DNA of 64,000 bases from Sphingobacterium daejeonense (GCF_901472535.1 NZ_LR590470.1:620001-684000), one strand, 5' to 3'; shown: positions 50,352 through 58,976, counted from the stretch's first letter. Notes: generated from the letters alone by a model not told the origin. Made by a program: numbers and translations.

Positions 50352-50376
50352 AAGGGCAGAATTTATTTCTGCCCTT
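50352..50376 (+). terminator. Intrinsic terminator after ferritin
   Basis: AAGGGCAGAA (50352-50361) with TTCTGCCCTT (50367-50376), 10-bp perfect stem, 5-base loop. Confidence 0.85.
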
Positions 50377-50412
50377 TGATGTTTAGGAAATAGCTCAAGA
50401 AACTATTTTGTC

Positions 50413-50502
50413 GCTATAATAGTTACACCCCTACAGGGTTGGATAGCGTGAAATGTGATTTTCGAAAATAGCATAATCCCATCGGGATGAAACTATTATA
50501 GC
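50413..50502. repeat. Cloverleaf-like structured repeat element
   Basis: GCTATAATAGTT (50413-50424) and its exact complement AACTATTATAGC (50491-50502) enclose three smaller inverted repeats: ACCC-ctaca-GGGT (50427-50439), ATTTTCGAAAAT (50458-50469) and ATCCC-atc-GGGAT (50476-50488). Folded, this is a three-arm cloverleaf on a 12-bp closing stem. It is not a tRNA: there is no anticodon-loop geometry or CCA end. It is non-coding and sits between the ferritin terminator and further palindromes. Confidence 0.75.
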
Positions 50503-50520
50503 AGGGAATTTAACAAATAT

Positions 50521-50630
50521 GCCACACCTACGGCGTTGGTTTTTGGGGCGATTTTCATTTCTATAGATATGGCATACCTACGGCATTTAAGAGATATTTC
50601 ATGCCTCCGGCATTTAACCTCGATGAGGTT
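50521..50630. repeat. Row of short palindromes
   Basis: Consecutive small inverted repeats with different stems: GCC...GGC around ACACCTAC (50521-50534), ATGCC-TCC-GGCAT (50601-50613) and AACCTC-GAT-GAGGTT (50616-50630), plus two ACCTACGGC copies. They form the left part of the 887-base stretch 50294-51180, whose right part holds the GAGA-loop palindromes and the repeat-extended ORF. Confidence 0.75.
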
Positions 50631-50654
50631 TGTTTGCTGTGGAAGGAAGGGACA

Positions 50655-51012
50655 CCTACCACGGCGTTGGAATTTTGGTGGTCGGTGGAGACACCGACCA
50701 CGGCTGTCCTACCGACCACGGCTGTCCTACTGACCACGGCTATCTACTTACCAGGGTTGTCCCAGTTGCCACTGCTATCTTAACGACTACGTCTGGCTCA
50801 CGGGTGCCGTTGGAGAAACCTGTCAAGGCTGTTCCAACTACCATGTCTGTGACATCTACCACGGCGTTGGAATTTTGGTGGCTGGTGGAGACACCAGCCA
50901 CGGCACTCCCTCTGACCACGGCTGAGACACCAGCTACGGCACTCCCTCTGACCACAGCTGAGACACCAGCCACGGCACTCTCTCTGACCACGGTTGAGAC
51001 TCCAGCCATGGT
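50655..51012. repeat. Palindromic and 36-bp tandem repeats
   Basis: A block with the palindrome TGGTCGGTG-GAGA-CACCGACCA (50679-50700) recurs exactly 200 bases later as TGGCTGGTG-GAGA-CACCAGCCA (50879-50900), both preceded by the same CCACGGCGTTGGAATTTTGG. Behind the second copy three 36-bp units start at 50905, 50941 and 50977. The loops are the reverse complement of those at 47.5 kb, so the two clusters face each other across purC, cbpM, cbpA and ferritin. Confidence 0.88.
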
Positions 51013-51180
51013 TGTGACATTTGCCACGGTCGGGACTTTATTTATTTGTTTGACTGATTCGATTTTGTTTTCAGGAGAATGTTGGTCGTTCCTGGGTTTA
51101 TCATCGAATATTGAATTCAATAAACCAGTCAGAAAGATCAATAAGATGCTGAAGAGCTTCAAAATAATTTTTGATATCAT
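50740..51180 (-). CDS. Membrane-anchored ORF with repeat-encoded C-terminus
   Basis: 146-codon ORF, 13 bases after the stop of the exported protein encoded at 51194-51970. The first 45 residues look genuine: a hydrophobic segment (MISKIILKLFSILLIFLTGLL) and a polar stretch. From about residue 50 it is repeats of AVVRGSAVAGVS-type 12-residue units, exactly the 36-bp tandem array read in frame, then GC-rich repeat DNA. Position and start favour a real last gene of the GntR/ABC operon whose 3' part has been overrun by repeats. It could also be a short ORF kept open by chance. Confidence 0.45.
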   Translation of the reverse strand: MISKIILKLFSILLIFLTGLLNSIFDDKPRNDQHSPENKIESVKQINKVPTVANVTTMAGVSTVVRESAVAGVSAVVRGSAVAGVSAVVRGSAVAGVSTSHQNSNAVVDVTDMVVGTALTGFSNGTREPDVVVKIAVATGTTLVSR

Positions 51181-51193
51181 AATTGCATCTCAT

Positions 51194-51970
51194 TTATTTT
51201 GGTTTTCTCTGGTTATAATAATCAAGATTTCCTGTTAAGGTTAAAGAATTCACTCGTTTTTCTTCTGGATGTTTTCCTATGATGATATTGCTCAGACCTT
51301 GTAGGTCAGCGTTAAGAGAATCAACTTGTGTATTCTTTTCTAAAATCAATAAACCATTATTTAATTTAACATCTAAATTTTTGGTGGAAAAATTATCGAT
51401 TTCAAATCTGGATTTACCATCAACGTTTAGTTTTAAGGCTGAATAGGGAGAGATTTTTTCTCTATTATTTATTGAAAGGTTAATTTTTGATGCGTTTTTT
51501 AGATAGATTGAATTTACCCCATTCGTAGGGCTATCATCTGGGGAAATTCCAAGGCTACCTGTTGTTCCTACAAAAGTAAGAGAATAAGATTTATTAGGAT
51601 CCACATTGAGGTCTAATGATCTTCTTTCATTCGGTTGAATGGTAATAATCAAGGAATCTTTAATTTTTTCATAATGCAAATCTTTATATTGACCCATCAA
51701 GGAAGCTTTGGCACTCGTTGAATCCGAATAATAAATGTCGGTATATAAATTTTCATTGTTGCCAATCACTTTTATATGATTGATTCCATCAAGTTTTGCG
51801 TACTTAATCTCATTTGTTTTATCGAGTTTAAGGATCATTGCAGAAAAAAGATCCCTAGGTTTTCCAGTTAATTTATCTATGAATACATTTGCTCTTAAAG
51901 GTTCCATAAATACATAGAAAATCCATATGATTAGAATGGAAGTAAATAGTAATATATTTGACTTTTTCAT
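51194..51970 (-). CDS. Exported DUF2807-like adhesin-head protein
   Basis: 258 residues: N-terminal membrane segment (ILLFTSILIIWIFYVFM), then a beta-rich region in which short strands alternate with Asn/Asp/Gly turns (YLKNASKINLSINNREKIS, LKLNVDGKSRFEIDNFSTKNLDVKL). This resembles the DUF2807 or auto-transporter head GIN beta-helix domain. Function unknown. It starts 2 bases after the GntR stop, so it is in the same operon; in Bacteroidota such proteins often accompany membrane-stress genes, though no role can be read here. Confidence 0.72.
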   Translation of the reverse strand: MKKSNILLFTSILIIWIFYVFMEPLRANVFIDKLTGKPRDLFSAMILKLDKTNEIKYAKLDGINHIKVIGNNENLYTDIYYSDSTSAKASLMGQYKDLHYEKIKDSLIITIQPNERRSLDLNVDPNKSYSLTFVGTTGSLGISPDDSPTNGVNSIYLKNASKINLSINNREKISPYSALKLNVDGKSRFEIDNFSTKNLDVKLNNGLLILEKNTQVDSLNADLQGLSNIIIGKHPEEKRVNSLTLTGNLDYYNQRKPK

Positions 51971-51972
51971 AA

Positions 51973-52326
51973 TTAGTTAGATTTATAGAGTTCGATTAAT
52001 TCCTCGATACTGATGTTTAATAATTTTGCTGACTGAAAGAATTTTGGAGCCTCGACTTGCAAGAAGTTAGCTTTCTTTTCTTTCAGAATAATTTCAACGG
52101 CATTTTCTGCTACGAATAATCCTAGGCCACGTTTGTTGAAGATAATTTCATCTTGTTGTAGCTTGTCATAGGATCTCATGACCGTATTTGGATTAACTTC
52201 TACACTTGCGGCAAATTCTCTTACTGAAAGGATTTTTTCACCGATTGCCCATTCTCCAGTCAAGATTTTCTCCGTTACGATATCGATGATCTGTAAATAA
52301 ATGGGTTTGTCTGATTCAAACTTCAT
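51973..52326 (-). CDS. GntR-family regulator, YtrA subfamily
   Basis: 117 residues. N-terminal winged helix (IYLQIIDIVTEKILTGEWAIGEKILSVREFAASVEVNPNTVMRSYDKL in part) with the short C-terminal helical tail typical of YtrA regulators. Starts directly at the permease stop. YtrA-type regulators usually repress a linked ABC transporter operon, and a dyad matching their known box lies at 53935-53958 upstream of the first gene, so the operon is probably self-repressed. The inducing signal is unknown; B. subtilis YtrA responds to cell-wall stress. Confidence 0.88.
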   Translation of the reverse strand: MKFESDKPIYLQIIDIVTEKILTGEWAIGEKILSVREFAASVEVNPNTVMRSYDKLQQDEIIFNKRGLGLFVAENAVEIILKEKKANFLQVEAPKFFQSAKLLNISIEELIELYKSN

Positions 52327-53106
52327 CTAAACCTCCTTTTCCTTTAAAAAGTAATAAAATCCTATATAACAAAGAATGGTAGCTAATAATAGGGGACCCC
52401 AATCATAAAAATCGATATAGAATTGATTAGTTATCCGTTCTGAATATCCATTCCAGATCAATGATCTAATTGTGACACCTATAATTGCACCGAACACTAT
52501 AAAAGCTGCAGAAATTAATAGGCTATATTTGCGGAAATATAATCCAGCAAATAAGCAAAATGGAAAGAAAAGGAAGATAAGGTATAGTTTCGTGAAAAAA
52601 ACCAAGGTCCATTTTGAGTTATGAAAAACAGAATATTTGCTGATCTCAGTATATAATAAACCTTTTCTATCAAATGCTTCCAATATGTCATTCAAATACA
52701 ACGTTTTTAAAATTGCTTCTATTGAAAAGTTCATTAATAAAATAAATAATGAGTTATAGAGCGCAATAATCAAAGTAATTATAATATATGAGGCAAGCTT
52801 CTGACCAGCACTAATCGGTAGCGTAAAGTCATAGGTTTTATAGAACAGATTAGGAATAAATAAAAGGTGCAAGAATGGGAGGAAAATAACAAGCGAAACC
52901 GTCCAGCTCATAAAGCTAATATTGGAAATGGATATAAGAGCATTGTCATCCAATTTAGCAGGTGAATTTTTAAGAAGGTCCCATATTTCTCCTGAAAAGA
53001 AAAATAGCCCTATTCCATATAATACCAATGCAAATAGTGGGATAGAAAATATGAGATATTTATGGGATGCAAAAATGCAGTTCAGATAATTAATTATTGG
53101 TTTCAT
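52327..53106 (-). CDS. ABC transporter permease-like membrane protein
   Basis: 259 residues with about six membrane segments, for example YLIFSIPLFALVLYGIGLFFF, SFMSWTVSLVIFLPFLHLLFI, IIITLIIALYNSLFILLMNF and LLISAAFIVFGAIIGVTI. No export domain is recognised. Overlaps the ATPase gene by 4 bases (ATGA) and abuts the GntR gene, so it is the membrane part of the transporter. The ABC-2-like arrangement suggests export, but the substrate is unknown. Confidence 0.85.
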   Translation of the reverse strand: MKPIINYLNCIFASHKYLIFSIPLFALVLYGIGLFFFSGEIWDLLKNSPAKLDDNALISISNISFMSWTVSLVIFLPFLHLLFIPNLFYKTYDFTLPISAGQKLASYIIITLIIALYNSLFILLMNFSIEAILKTLYLNDILEAFDRKGLLYTEISKYSVFHNSKWTLVFFTKLYLIFLFFPFCLFAGLYFRKYSLLISAAFIVFGAIIGVTIRSLIWNGYSERITNQFYIDFYDWGPLLLATILCYIGFYYFLKEKEV

Positions 53107-53921
53107 AGTTCAATTGGTTTCGGGTTGTTAGTAAAAGCATTGAATAAAAACTCGATATCTAGTCTAGATTCCTCGCCGCTATTATTTTTCACTAGATAAA
53201 AGGGGCCAGCTAAATCATCTTGCACATACAGTGCATTTTCAGCATCTGAGGGAGATTTGCTAATCTTAAATTGATTGGATAACTGATAAATATTTTTATC
53301 CAACACCAAGCTTCCATTCTTCATGATGAGTAAATGATCCAGTAGTACATCTATATCCCTGATCTGATGCGTTGCAATCAAGAAAATTCTATTTTCATTA
53401 ATATATTTTGAAAGCAGTTTTCTAAATATAGCTTTTGAGGGGATATCTAAGCCATTTGTAGGTTCATCCATTAAGAGCACGGCACTATTGCATGCTAATG
53501 CAAAAGAAAGGTGAACTTTACGGTGCTGTCCTAAGGACAAAGCTATCAGTTTGTTTTCGGTGGGGATACTGAACTCTTTGATACAGTCCAAAAATTGCTG
53601 ATGGTCATATTTAGAATAAAATGCACCATATAATTTTCCGAATTGCTCAATCGCTAAATCTGGCAATTTACTGTGGTCAGGTAAAAAATAAACATCATTG
53701 AGGTATTCCGGGCAACGTTCTATACTTAAATGTCCATTGTATTCAATTGTTCCATCCTTTGGTAGTAACATGCCTACGATTAGTTTTAGAAATGTTGTCT
53801 TACCTTCTCCATTCAATCCCAACAACCCATATATATTTCCAGGTTGAAGGTCTGAATTGATATTCCAAAGGATATTCCTTTTTGGTTTATAATGATACGA
53901 TAATGATTTTATGTTTAACAT
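53103..53921 (-). CDS. ABC transporter ATP-binding protein
   Basis: 272 residues. Walker A GLNGEGKTT, Q-loop, signature ALSLGQHRK, Walker B AVLLMDEPTNGLD and H-loop ATHQIRD are all present, so the ATPase looks active. First gene of the ATPase-permease-GntR-DUF2807 operon, preceded by the palindromic operator and a promoter box at 53935-53967. Such YtrA-linked transporters act on antimicrobial compounds or wall precursors in other phyla; function here is inferred. Confidence 0.93.
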   Translation of the reverse strand: MLNIKSLSYHYKPKRNILWNINSDLQPGNIYGLLGLNGEGKTTFLKLIVGMLLPKDGTIEYNGHLSIERCPEYLNDVYFLPDHSKLPDLAIEQFGKLYGAFYSKYDHQQFLDCIKEFSIPTENKLIALSLGQHRKVHLSFALACNSAVLLMDEPTNGLDIPSKAIFRKLLSKYINENRIFLIATHQIRDIDVLLDHLLIMKNGSLVLDKNIYQLSNQFKISKSPSDAENALYVQDDLAGPFYLVKNNSGEESRLDIEFLFNAFTNNPKPIEL

Positions 53922-53934
53922 ATCTCATGGCTTT

Positions 53935-53967
53935 AGTGTATTAATATGGTAGTACACTACAAATATA
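53935..53967 (-). promoter_or_regulatory. Promoter and YtrA-like operator of the GntR/ABC operon
   Basis: AGTGTA (53935-53940) and TACACT (53953-53958) form an inverted repeat with 12 bases between. The reported B. subtilis YtrA box is, from memory, AGTGTA with 13 bases to TACACT. GTAGT-AC-ACTAC (53949-53960) is a second overlapping dyad. Minus-strand TATATTTG (53960-53967) gives the -7 element, so a bound repressor would cover the transcript start. Confidence 0.75.
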
Positions 53968-54000
53968 TGCATGAGATTTTAATTTGCAAGAAAAATCAAA

Positions 54001-54037
54001 AAAAAGAAGCACTCTGTTTTAGAGTGCTTCTTTTTTA
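54001..54037 (-). terminator. Intrinsic terminator after the M28 peptidase
   Basis: Minus-strand AAGAAGCACTCT, 5-base loop, AGAGTGCTTCTT, then a T-run; 12-bp perfect stem. Confidence 0.92.
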
Positions 54038-54053
54038 TACGTTCTGCGAATGA

Positions 54054-55640
54054 TTATTGAGCAGGAGCAGGAGTTTTATCTACCACTAATTTTTTATCTC
54101 TATTAGCGATTTCCCAAGCCGTATGGAAAACAAGTTTTTCACGTTTTACCATCATAGGGAAGTCGATTTTATCCACTGTATCATTTGGCGTGTGATAATC
54201 TGGGTGCAATCCAGAGAAGAAGAATATCACTGGAATTCCGTGCTTAGCCAAGTTGTATTGGTCAGAACGGTAATATATACGCATTGGGTCATTTGGATCG
54301 TCATACATATAATCCAATTCCATTTGCGTATATTCTTTATTTGCTTTTTCGTTGATTGCTTTTAATTCTGAGCTCAACATATCAGATCCAATTGCATGGA
54401 TGTAATTATGGTTTCCTTCAAGGTGTTTATCATCGATACGACCGATCATATCCATATTCAAACAAGTCACTGTATTGCTCAATGGGAAGATAGGGTGTTG
54501 CGAGTAATAATTTGAACCCAATAAGCCTTTTTCTTCAGCAGCAAATGCCATGAATAGGATTGTTCTTCTTGGTCCTTTTCCGGCTTTTTTAGCAGCTGCG
54601 AATGCTTTAGCAACTTCCATTACACCTACCGTACCTGAACCATTATCATCTGCCCCTGGGAAGAAAGTTCCATCAGGAAGGATTCCATCATGGTCATAGT
54701 GACCTGAGATGATGACAACCTCATCCTTTAAATCTGTTCCTTCAATTACACCTAATACATTCGGGTCATTGAATTCTTCTTTTTTAACACCCATTTTAGC
54801 GTCTACAGAAGCTTTTACGTCAAAAGAATTTGGTTTACCTGTTGAATTGATGTTTTCTTTAACTTTCTCAATACTGGTATTTTTTGCGGCAAGGATTTGA
54901 TTTGCGGTCTCTGTAGTGATATTCGCAACAGGGATTCCCATTGTCGGTTGATTTGTTTCTTCCTTGTTAGATCTAAGCGTAAATCTTCCACCTGTCAATC
55001 GATTTCCAAAACGTTCGATCATCTGTGCATTTTGGGAATTGACAGCCAAGATCATTGCAGGTTTTAATTTGCTAAGTTCTTGAATTCTTTTGAATCGGCT
55101 TGTTGACCAATCCGAAGGAGTGCTATTGCCAGAGATCAATGAATTCCCGTCTTTAGTAGGTTCACCTTCATTGATAACCAATACAATCTTACCAGCAATA
55201 TCTAATCCTGTTAAATCATTGTATTTATCTGATTGGATTCCGTATCCTACGAATACGATATCAGAAGCTTTGAAATCTTGTAGATTGTTGTTTCCTTGTA
55301 CAAAGAAGTCTTTACCATTGGTGAGCTTGTTGTTGTTAATGTTGAAATTTTCAACAACGTAAGAAGACCTTTCCAATTCTACAGGTTGGAAATAAGAACC
55401 GTTGACTGCTGGTTTAAGGCCAAGTTCTTTGAATACATTGGCGATATATTCCACAGTTTTTTTACCACCTTCTTGTCCAGTTCCACGTCCTTCAAATTCT
55501 TTTGATGCAAGAACAGTAAGATGTTTTTTTGCTGATTCTTCTGTAAGAAGATCTGCATATTTTTTCTGATTTGCCTGTTGTGCTACCGAACAGCTGAATA
55601 ATGTTGGCAACAAAAAGGATAGAATAAGATATTTTTTCAT
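54054..55640 (-). CDS. M28 family peptidase with PA domain
   Basis: 528-residue exported zinc aminopeptidase. A signal peptide with lipobox-like LFSC (MKKYLILSFLLPTLFSC) suggests a lipoprotein. A protease-associated (PA) domain (about residues 110-200) precedes the catalytic M28 domain: SGHYDHDG, GADDNGSGTVGVMEVA, FAAEEKGLLGSNYY, LNMDMIGRID and PDYHTPNDTVDKI supply zinc ligands and catalytic Glu. Differs from the smaller M28 at 25.8 kb. Likely periplasmic or surface-bound and active on peptides from food proteins. Intact. Confidence 0.92.
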   Translation of the reverse strand: MKKYLILSFLLPTLFSCSVAQQANQKKYADLLTEESAKKHLTVLASKEFEGRGTGQEGGKKTVEYIANVFKELGLKPAVNGSYFQPVELERSSYVVENFNINNNKLTNGKDFFVQGNNNLQDFKASDIVFVGYGIQSDKYNDLTGLDIAGKIVLVINEGEPTKDGNSLISGNSTPSDWSTSRFKRIQELSKLKPAMILAVNSQNAQMIERFGNRLTGGRFTLRSNKEETNQPTMGIPVANITTETANQILAAKNTSIEKVKENINSTGKPNSFDVKASVDAKMGVKKEEFNDPNVLGVIEGTDLKDEVVIISGHYDHDGILPDGTFFPGADDNGSGTVGVMEVAKAFAAAKKAGKGPRRTILFMAFAAEEKGLLGSNYYSQHPIFPLSNTVTCLNMDMIGRIDDKHLEGNHNYIHAIGSDMLSSELKAINEKANKEYTQMELDYMYDDPNDPMRIYYRSDQYNLAKHGIPVIFFFSGLHPDYHTPNDTVDKIDFPMMVKREKLVFHTAWEIANRDKKLVVDKTPAPAQ

Positions 55641-55658
55641 TATTGATTTAATTGGTTT

Positions 55659-56096
55659 TTATGCACAAGAGATTTTATTCACACGGTTAGCATGACGTCC
55701 ACCTTCAAACTCAGTAGTTAGGAACGTTCGTACAATTCGTTTTGTCAAGTCTAGGTCGATAAAACGAGCAGGAATACATACGATATTTGCATCATTATGC
55801 TGACGGGCAAGGGCTGATATTTCTTCGAGCCAACAGATTGCTGCGCGGATTCCTTGGTGTTTGTTAGCCGTAATAGCTACCCCATTTGCGCTTCCACAGA
55901 TTAGGATACCTAATTCATTTTCTTTGTTTTCAACACTTGATGCTACTGGATGAGCAAAATCTGGGTAGTCCACAGAATCAGCAGTAGCAGGACCAAAATC
56001 CTGAACTGTATAACCCAGTTCATTTAAGAATGTGATTAATGTTGCTTTATATTCAACTCCAGCATGATCACTGCCAATTGCGATTTTTTTAGACAT
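55659..56096 (-). CDS. rpiB: Ribose 5-phosphate isomerase B
   Basis: 145 residues of the RpiB/LacAB family: KKIAIGSDHAGVEYK, the active-site Cys region GILICGSANGVAITANK, and CWLEEISALARQHNDANIVCIPAR. Interconverts ribose 5-phosphate and ribulose 5-phosphate in the pentose phosphate pathway. Lies 6 bases after tatC on the same strand and 18 bases before the M28 gene, so the three may be co-transcribed. Intact. Confidence 0.94.
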   Translation of the reverse strand: MSKKIAIGSDHAGVEYKATLITFLNELGYTVQDFGPATADSVDYPDFAHPVASSVENKENELGILICGSANGVAITANKHQGIRAAICWLEEISALARQHNDANIVCIPARFIDLDLTKRIVRTFLTTEFEGGRHANRVNKISCA

Positions 56097-56102
56097 GATA
56101 TT

Positions 56103-56974
56103 TTATTTTGTATTGTAAAATTCTTTTTCTGCTAATTCTTTTGATTTCTTGACATTCGCCGAAACCATAATACTCAGTTCATACAAGATGAACATTGGAG
56201 CACTTACGGTTAATAACGTAATAATATCTGCAGTAGGTGTAATGATTGCCGCAATTACCAAAATAATAACGATTGCATATCTACGGCTGGCACGCATAAA
56301 TTCCGGCGTCATAATTCCAATCTTCGATAATATAAAGATCAGGATTGGCAACAAGAATATAATTCCACAACCTAATGTTAGGGTTGCAATAGTCGATAGA
56401 TAGGAATCAATTGTAATTTGATTGGTGATTTCTTCACTCAATGATACGTTAGCAAGGAAGTTTACTGACAATGGTACTACTATGTAATAACCAAACAATG
56501 CCCAATGATAAAAAGCAATGTTGCGTAGAATACAAATCCTCTTGCAGACTTACGTTCTATATCTGTCAATGCAGGTTTTATGAACAGCCAGATTTCAAAT
56601 AGGAGATAAGGGAATCCTAGCGCTACTGCCATTAAGAGACAGGAGTTGATTTGTAACATGAACTGACCTGCCAATTCGGTATTGATGATATTAAAAGGGA
56701 TCTTTTCTACACAGAAACCTTCAAGATTTAATGCAGCTCCTACCTTACACATCATTCTATAGGTCCAAAAATCCAAGTTTTTTGGTCCCATAATGATTTG
56801 GTTAAAGACGAAATCGTAGAAAGTAAACGAAAGGATTGCAAATACGGTTATTGCAATAACAGAACGGATGATATGCCATCTCAGGATTTCAAGGTGATCG
56901 AAGAAAGACATTTCTGCTTCGATGTTTTTTCCTTTGTTCTTGATTGCTTCTATAAGTTTTATATTCTTGGACAT
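56103..56974 (-). CDS. tatC: Twin-arginine translocase subunit TatC (frameshifted here)
   Basis: Multi-spanning core subunit of the Tat system, which exports folded proteins bearing an RR signal. MSFFDHLEILRWHIIRSV is the conserved N-terminal motif including the family Glu-Leu-Arg, and TPEFMRASRRYAIVIILV and IITPTADI... match later helices. One G is missing from a GGG run near 56495 (truth LFIIGALFGYYIVVPLS). Repair gives 290 residues with six membrane helices. A probable substrate, the SRRNFLK-signal isomerase-like protein, is in this window at 40.2-41.2 kb. tatA/B is not seen. Confidence 0.93.
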
Positions 56975-57006
56975 GTATTTTCTATGCAGTATCTAAAATC
57001 GTAAGA

Positions 57007-57040
57007 AAACAAAAATACCATTCTTCGTGAGAAGAATGGC
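57007..57040 (-). terminator. Intrinsic terminator after accC
   Basis: Minus-strand CCATTCTTC, loop TCAC, GAAGAATGG, then TATTTTTG. The tail also contains TATTTTTG, a TAnnTTTG match 36 bases before the tatC ATG, so a tatC promoter may overlap it. Confidence 0.85.
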
Positions 57041-57065
57041 ATGTTTTGTTTATGTAAAGTAAATT

Positions 57066-58427
57066 TTATACAACTTCCTCATCCGGATACTCCGTAAGGT
57101 CGAAAGTCTCCATGAATTTCGTTGTGAAATTACCTGCCCTAAAGTTAGGGTCACGCATTAAACGAAGGTGTAATGGGATTGTTGTTTTGACTCCTTCGAT
57201 TACGAATTCACTTAATGCACGCTCCATCGTGTTGATTGCTTCTTCACGAGTTTGCGCTACACAGATCAATTTAGCGATCATAGAGTCGTAATTTGGAGGG
57301 ATTGTATATCCAGAATAAACGTGCGTATCTACACGTACTCCATGTCCGCCTGGTGAGTGGAAATTGGTGATTTTACCTGGAGAAGGTCGGAAGTTGTTAA
57401 AAGGGTCTTCCGCGTTGATACGACATTCAATTGCATGCATGGTTGGCTCATAGCTTTTCCCTGATATCGGAATACCAGCAGCAACTTTTATTTGTTCTTT
57501 GATCAAGTCGAAGTTGATTACTTCTTCAGTTACCGGATGCTCAACTTGAATACGGGTATTCATTTCCATAAAATAGAAGTTGCGGTGTTTGTCTACCAAG
57601 AATTCGATAGTTCCAGCGCCTTCATATTTAACGGCTTTTGCTCCTAATATAGCTGCTTCACCCATTTTAGCACGCAATTCTGGTGTTATAAATGGAGATG
57701 GAGCTTCTTCGACTAATTTTTGATGTCTTCTTTGGATAGAACAGTCACGTTCAGAAAGGTGACAAACTGTTCCATATTGATCACCAATTACTTGGATTTC
57801 GATGTGGCGAGGGTCTTCGACATATTTTTCAAGGTACAAGCCATCGTTTCCGAAAGCTGCACTTGACTCTTGGCGTGCTGAATCCCAAGCTGGTTCAAAT
57901 TCTTCATCTTTCCAAATGATACGCATACCTCTACCACCGCCTCCGGCTGTTGCTTTAAGGATAACAGGGTATCCCATTTCTTTAGCGATTTTGAGACCAG
58001 TTTTTACATCAGGTACAAGACCATCTGATCCTGGGATTGTTGGTACACCTGCTTTTTTCATGGTTTCTTTAGCCGATGCTTTGTCTCCCATTTTTTCGAT
58101 CTGTTCAGCAGTAGCACCGATAAATTTGATGCCATATTCTGCACAGATAGCTGAGAATTTTGCGTTTTCGGACAAGAATCCATATCCAGGATGGATTGCA
58201 TCAGCATTTGTTAATTCTGCTGCTGCAATAATATTTGGGATATTTAAATAAGAATCTTTACTAGCAGGAGGGCCGATACAAACCGCTTCATCCGCAAAGC
58301 GAACGTGTAAACTATCGCGATCTGCAGTAGAATATACTGCGACACTTTGAATTCCCATTTCCTTACAGGTACGGATAATACGAAGTGCAATCTCGCCTCT
58401 ATTTGCAATTAATATTTTTTTGAACAT
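57066..58427 (-). CDS. accC: Acetyl-CoA carboxylase, biotin carboxylase subunit
   Basis: ATP-grasp enzyme that carboxylates biotin on AccB, the first half of malonyl-CoA formation. 453 residues. [20 protein letters not shown] start, [20 protein letters not shown] (ATP loop), [34 protein letters not shown] and [16 protein letters not shown] (catalytic Glu/Arg) are all present. Placed 67 bases after accB on the same strand, the normal accBC order. Intact. Confidence 0.96.
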   Translation of the reverse strand: MFKKILIANRGEIALRIIRTCKEMGIQSVAVYSTADRDSLHVRFADEAVCIGPPASKDSYLNIPNIIAAAELTNADAIHPGYGFLSENAKFSAICAEYGIKFIGATAEQIEKMGDKASAKETMKKAGVPTIPGSDGLVPDVKTGLKIAKEMGYPVILKATAGGGGRGMRIIWKDEEFEPAWDSARQESSAAFGNDGLYLEKYVEDPRHIEIQVIGDQYGTVCHLSERDCSIQRRHQKLVEEAPSPFITPELRAKMGEAAILGAKAVKYEGAGTIEFLVDKHRNFYFMEMNTRIQVEHPVTEEVINFDLIKEQIKVAAGIPISGKSYEPTMHAIECRINAEDPFNNFRPSPGKITNFHSPGGHGVRVDTHVYSGYTIPPNYDSMIAKLICVAQTREEAINTMERALSEFVIEGVKTTIPLHLRLMRDPNFRAGNFTTKFMETFDLTEYPDEEVV

Positions 58428-58494
58428 AATACTGTATGATATAACACTTTATCTCTTAGGACAATAAAAAAAGTTTCTGGAGTACTTCCTGAAA

Positions 58495-58976
58495 CTAGCT
58501 AGGGTCTACTAAGAATAAAGGTTGGTCGTATTCTACAGGTTGTGCATCATTTACTAAAATCTTCACGATTTTACCAGATACTTCAGATTCGATCTCGTTA
58601 AACAATTTCATTGCTTCAACAATACAGATTACTTTTCCTGGCGTTACTTCATCACCTACGTTAACGAAAGATGCTTTATCTGGACCTGGAGAACGGTAGA
58701 ATGTACCAATGATCGGAGATTTTATTGTAATGTATTTAGCGTTATCGTCAGCAGCCGGTGCTTGTGCAGCTGGAGCTGCGGCTACAGGTGCTGGAGCCGA
58801 TGCAACAGGAGCTGCTGCAGGGATTGCCTGTGCAGTTGGAATTGTTGCAGTTACATAAGTGGGCTCTTGATTCGTTTTTTATTGTAATTTTTAAAATCTT
58901 TCTCTTCGATTGATACTTCATTCACACCCGATTTAGAAACGAATTTAATCAGATCTTGAATTTGTTTAATATCCAT
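58495..58976 (-). CDS. accB: Biotin carboxyl carrier protein AccB (frameshifted here)
   Basis: Carries biotin between biotin carboxylase and carboxyltransferase. N-terminal [26 protein letters not shown] helix, an Ala/Pro-rich linker, then the biotinyl domain with biotinylation motif EAMKLFNEI (Lys in AMK). One A is missing from the A-run near 58882-58887, which introduces a stop after ESRAHLM-like sequence; with it the chain reads [15 protein letters not shown] and gives 160 residues. Start at ATG 58976; a second ATG two codons upstream (58982) is possible. Upstream of accC and downstream of fabH on the minus strand. Confidence 0.88.

Noticed and set aside
50413..50502. tRNA gene
   Set aside because: Cloverleaf-like arms exist but stem lengths, anticodon loop, T-loop consensus and CCA end do not fit a tRNA.
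50536..51238. Plus-strand ORFs of 60-202 codons over the palindromic repeats
   Set aside because: They read the repeats in several frames at once (TDHGCPTDHG, TTAETPATAL) and oppose the more plausible minus-strand ORF; all look like repeat artefacts.
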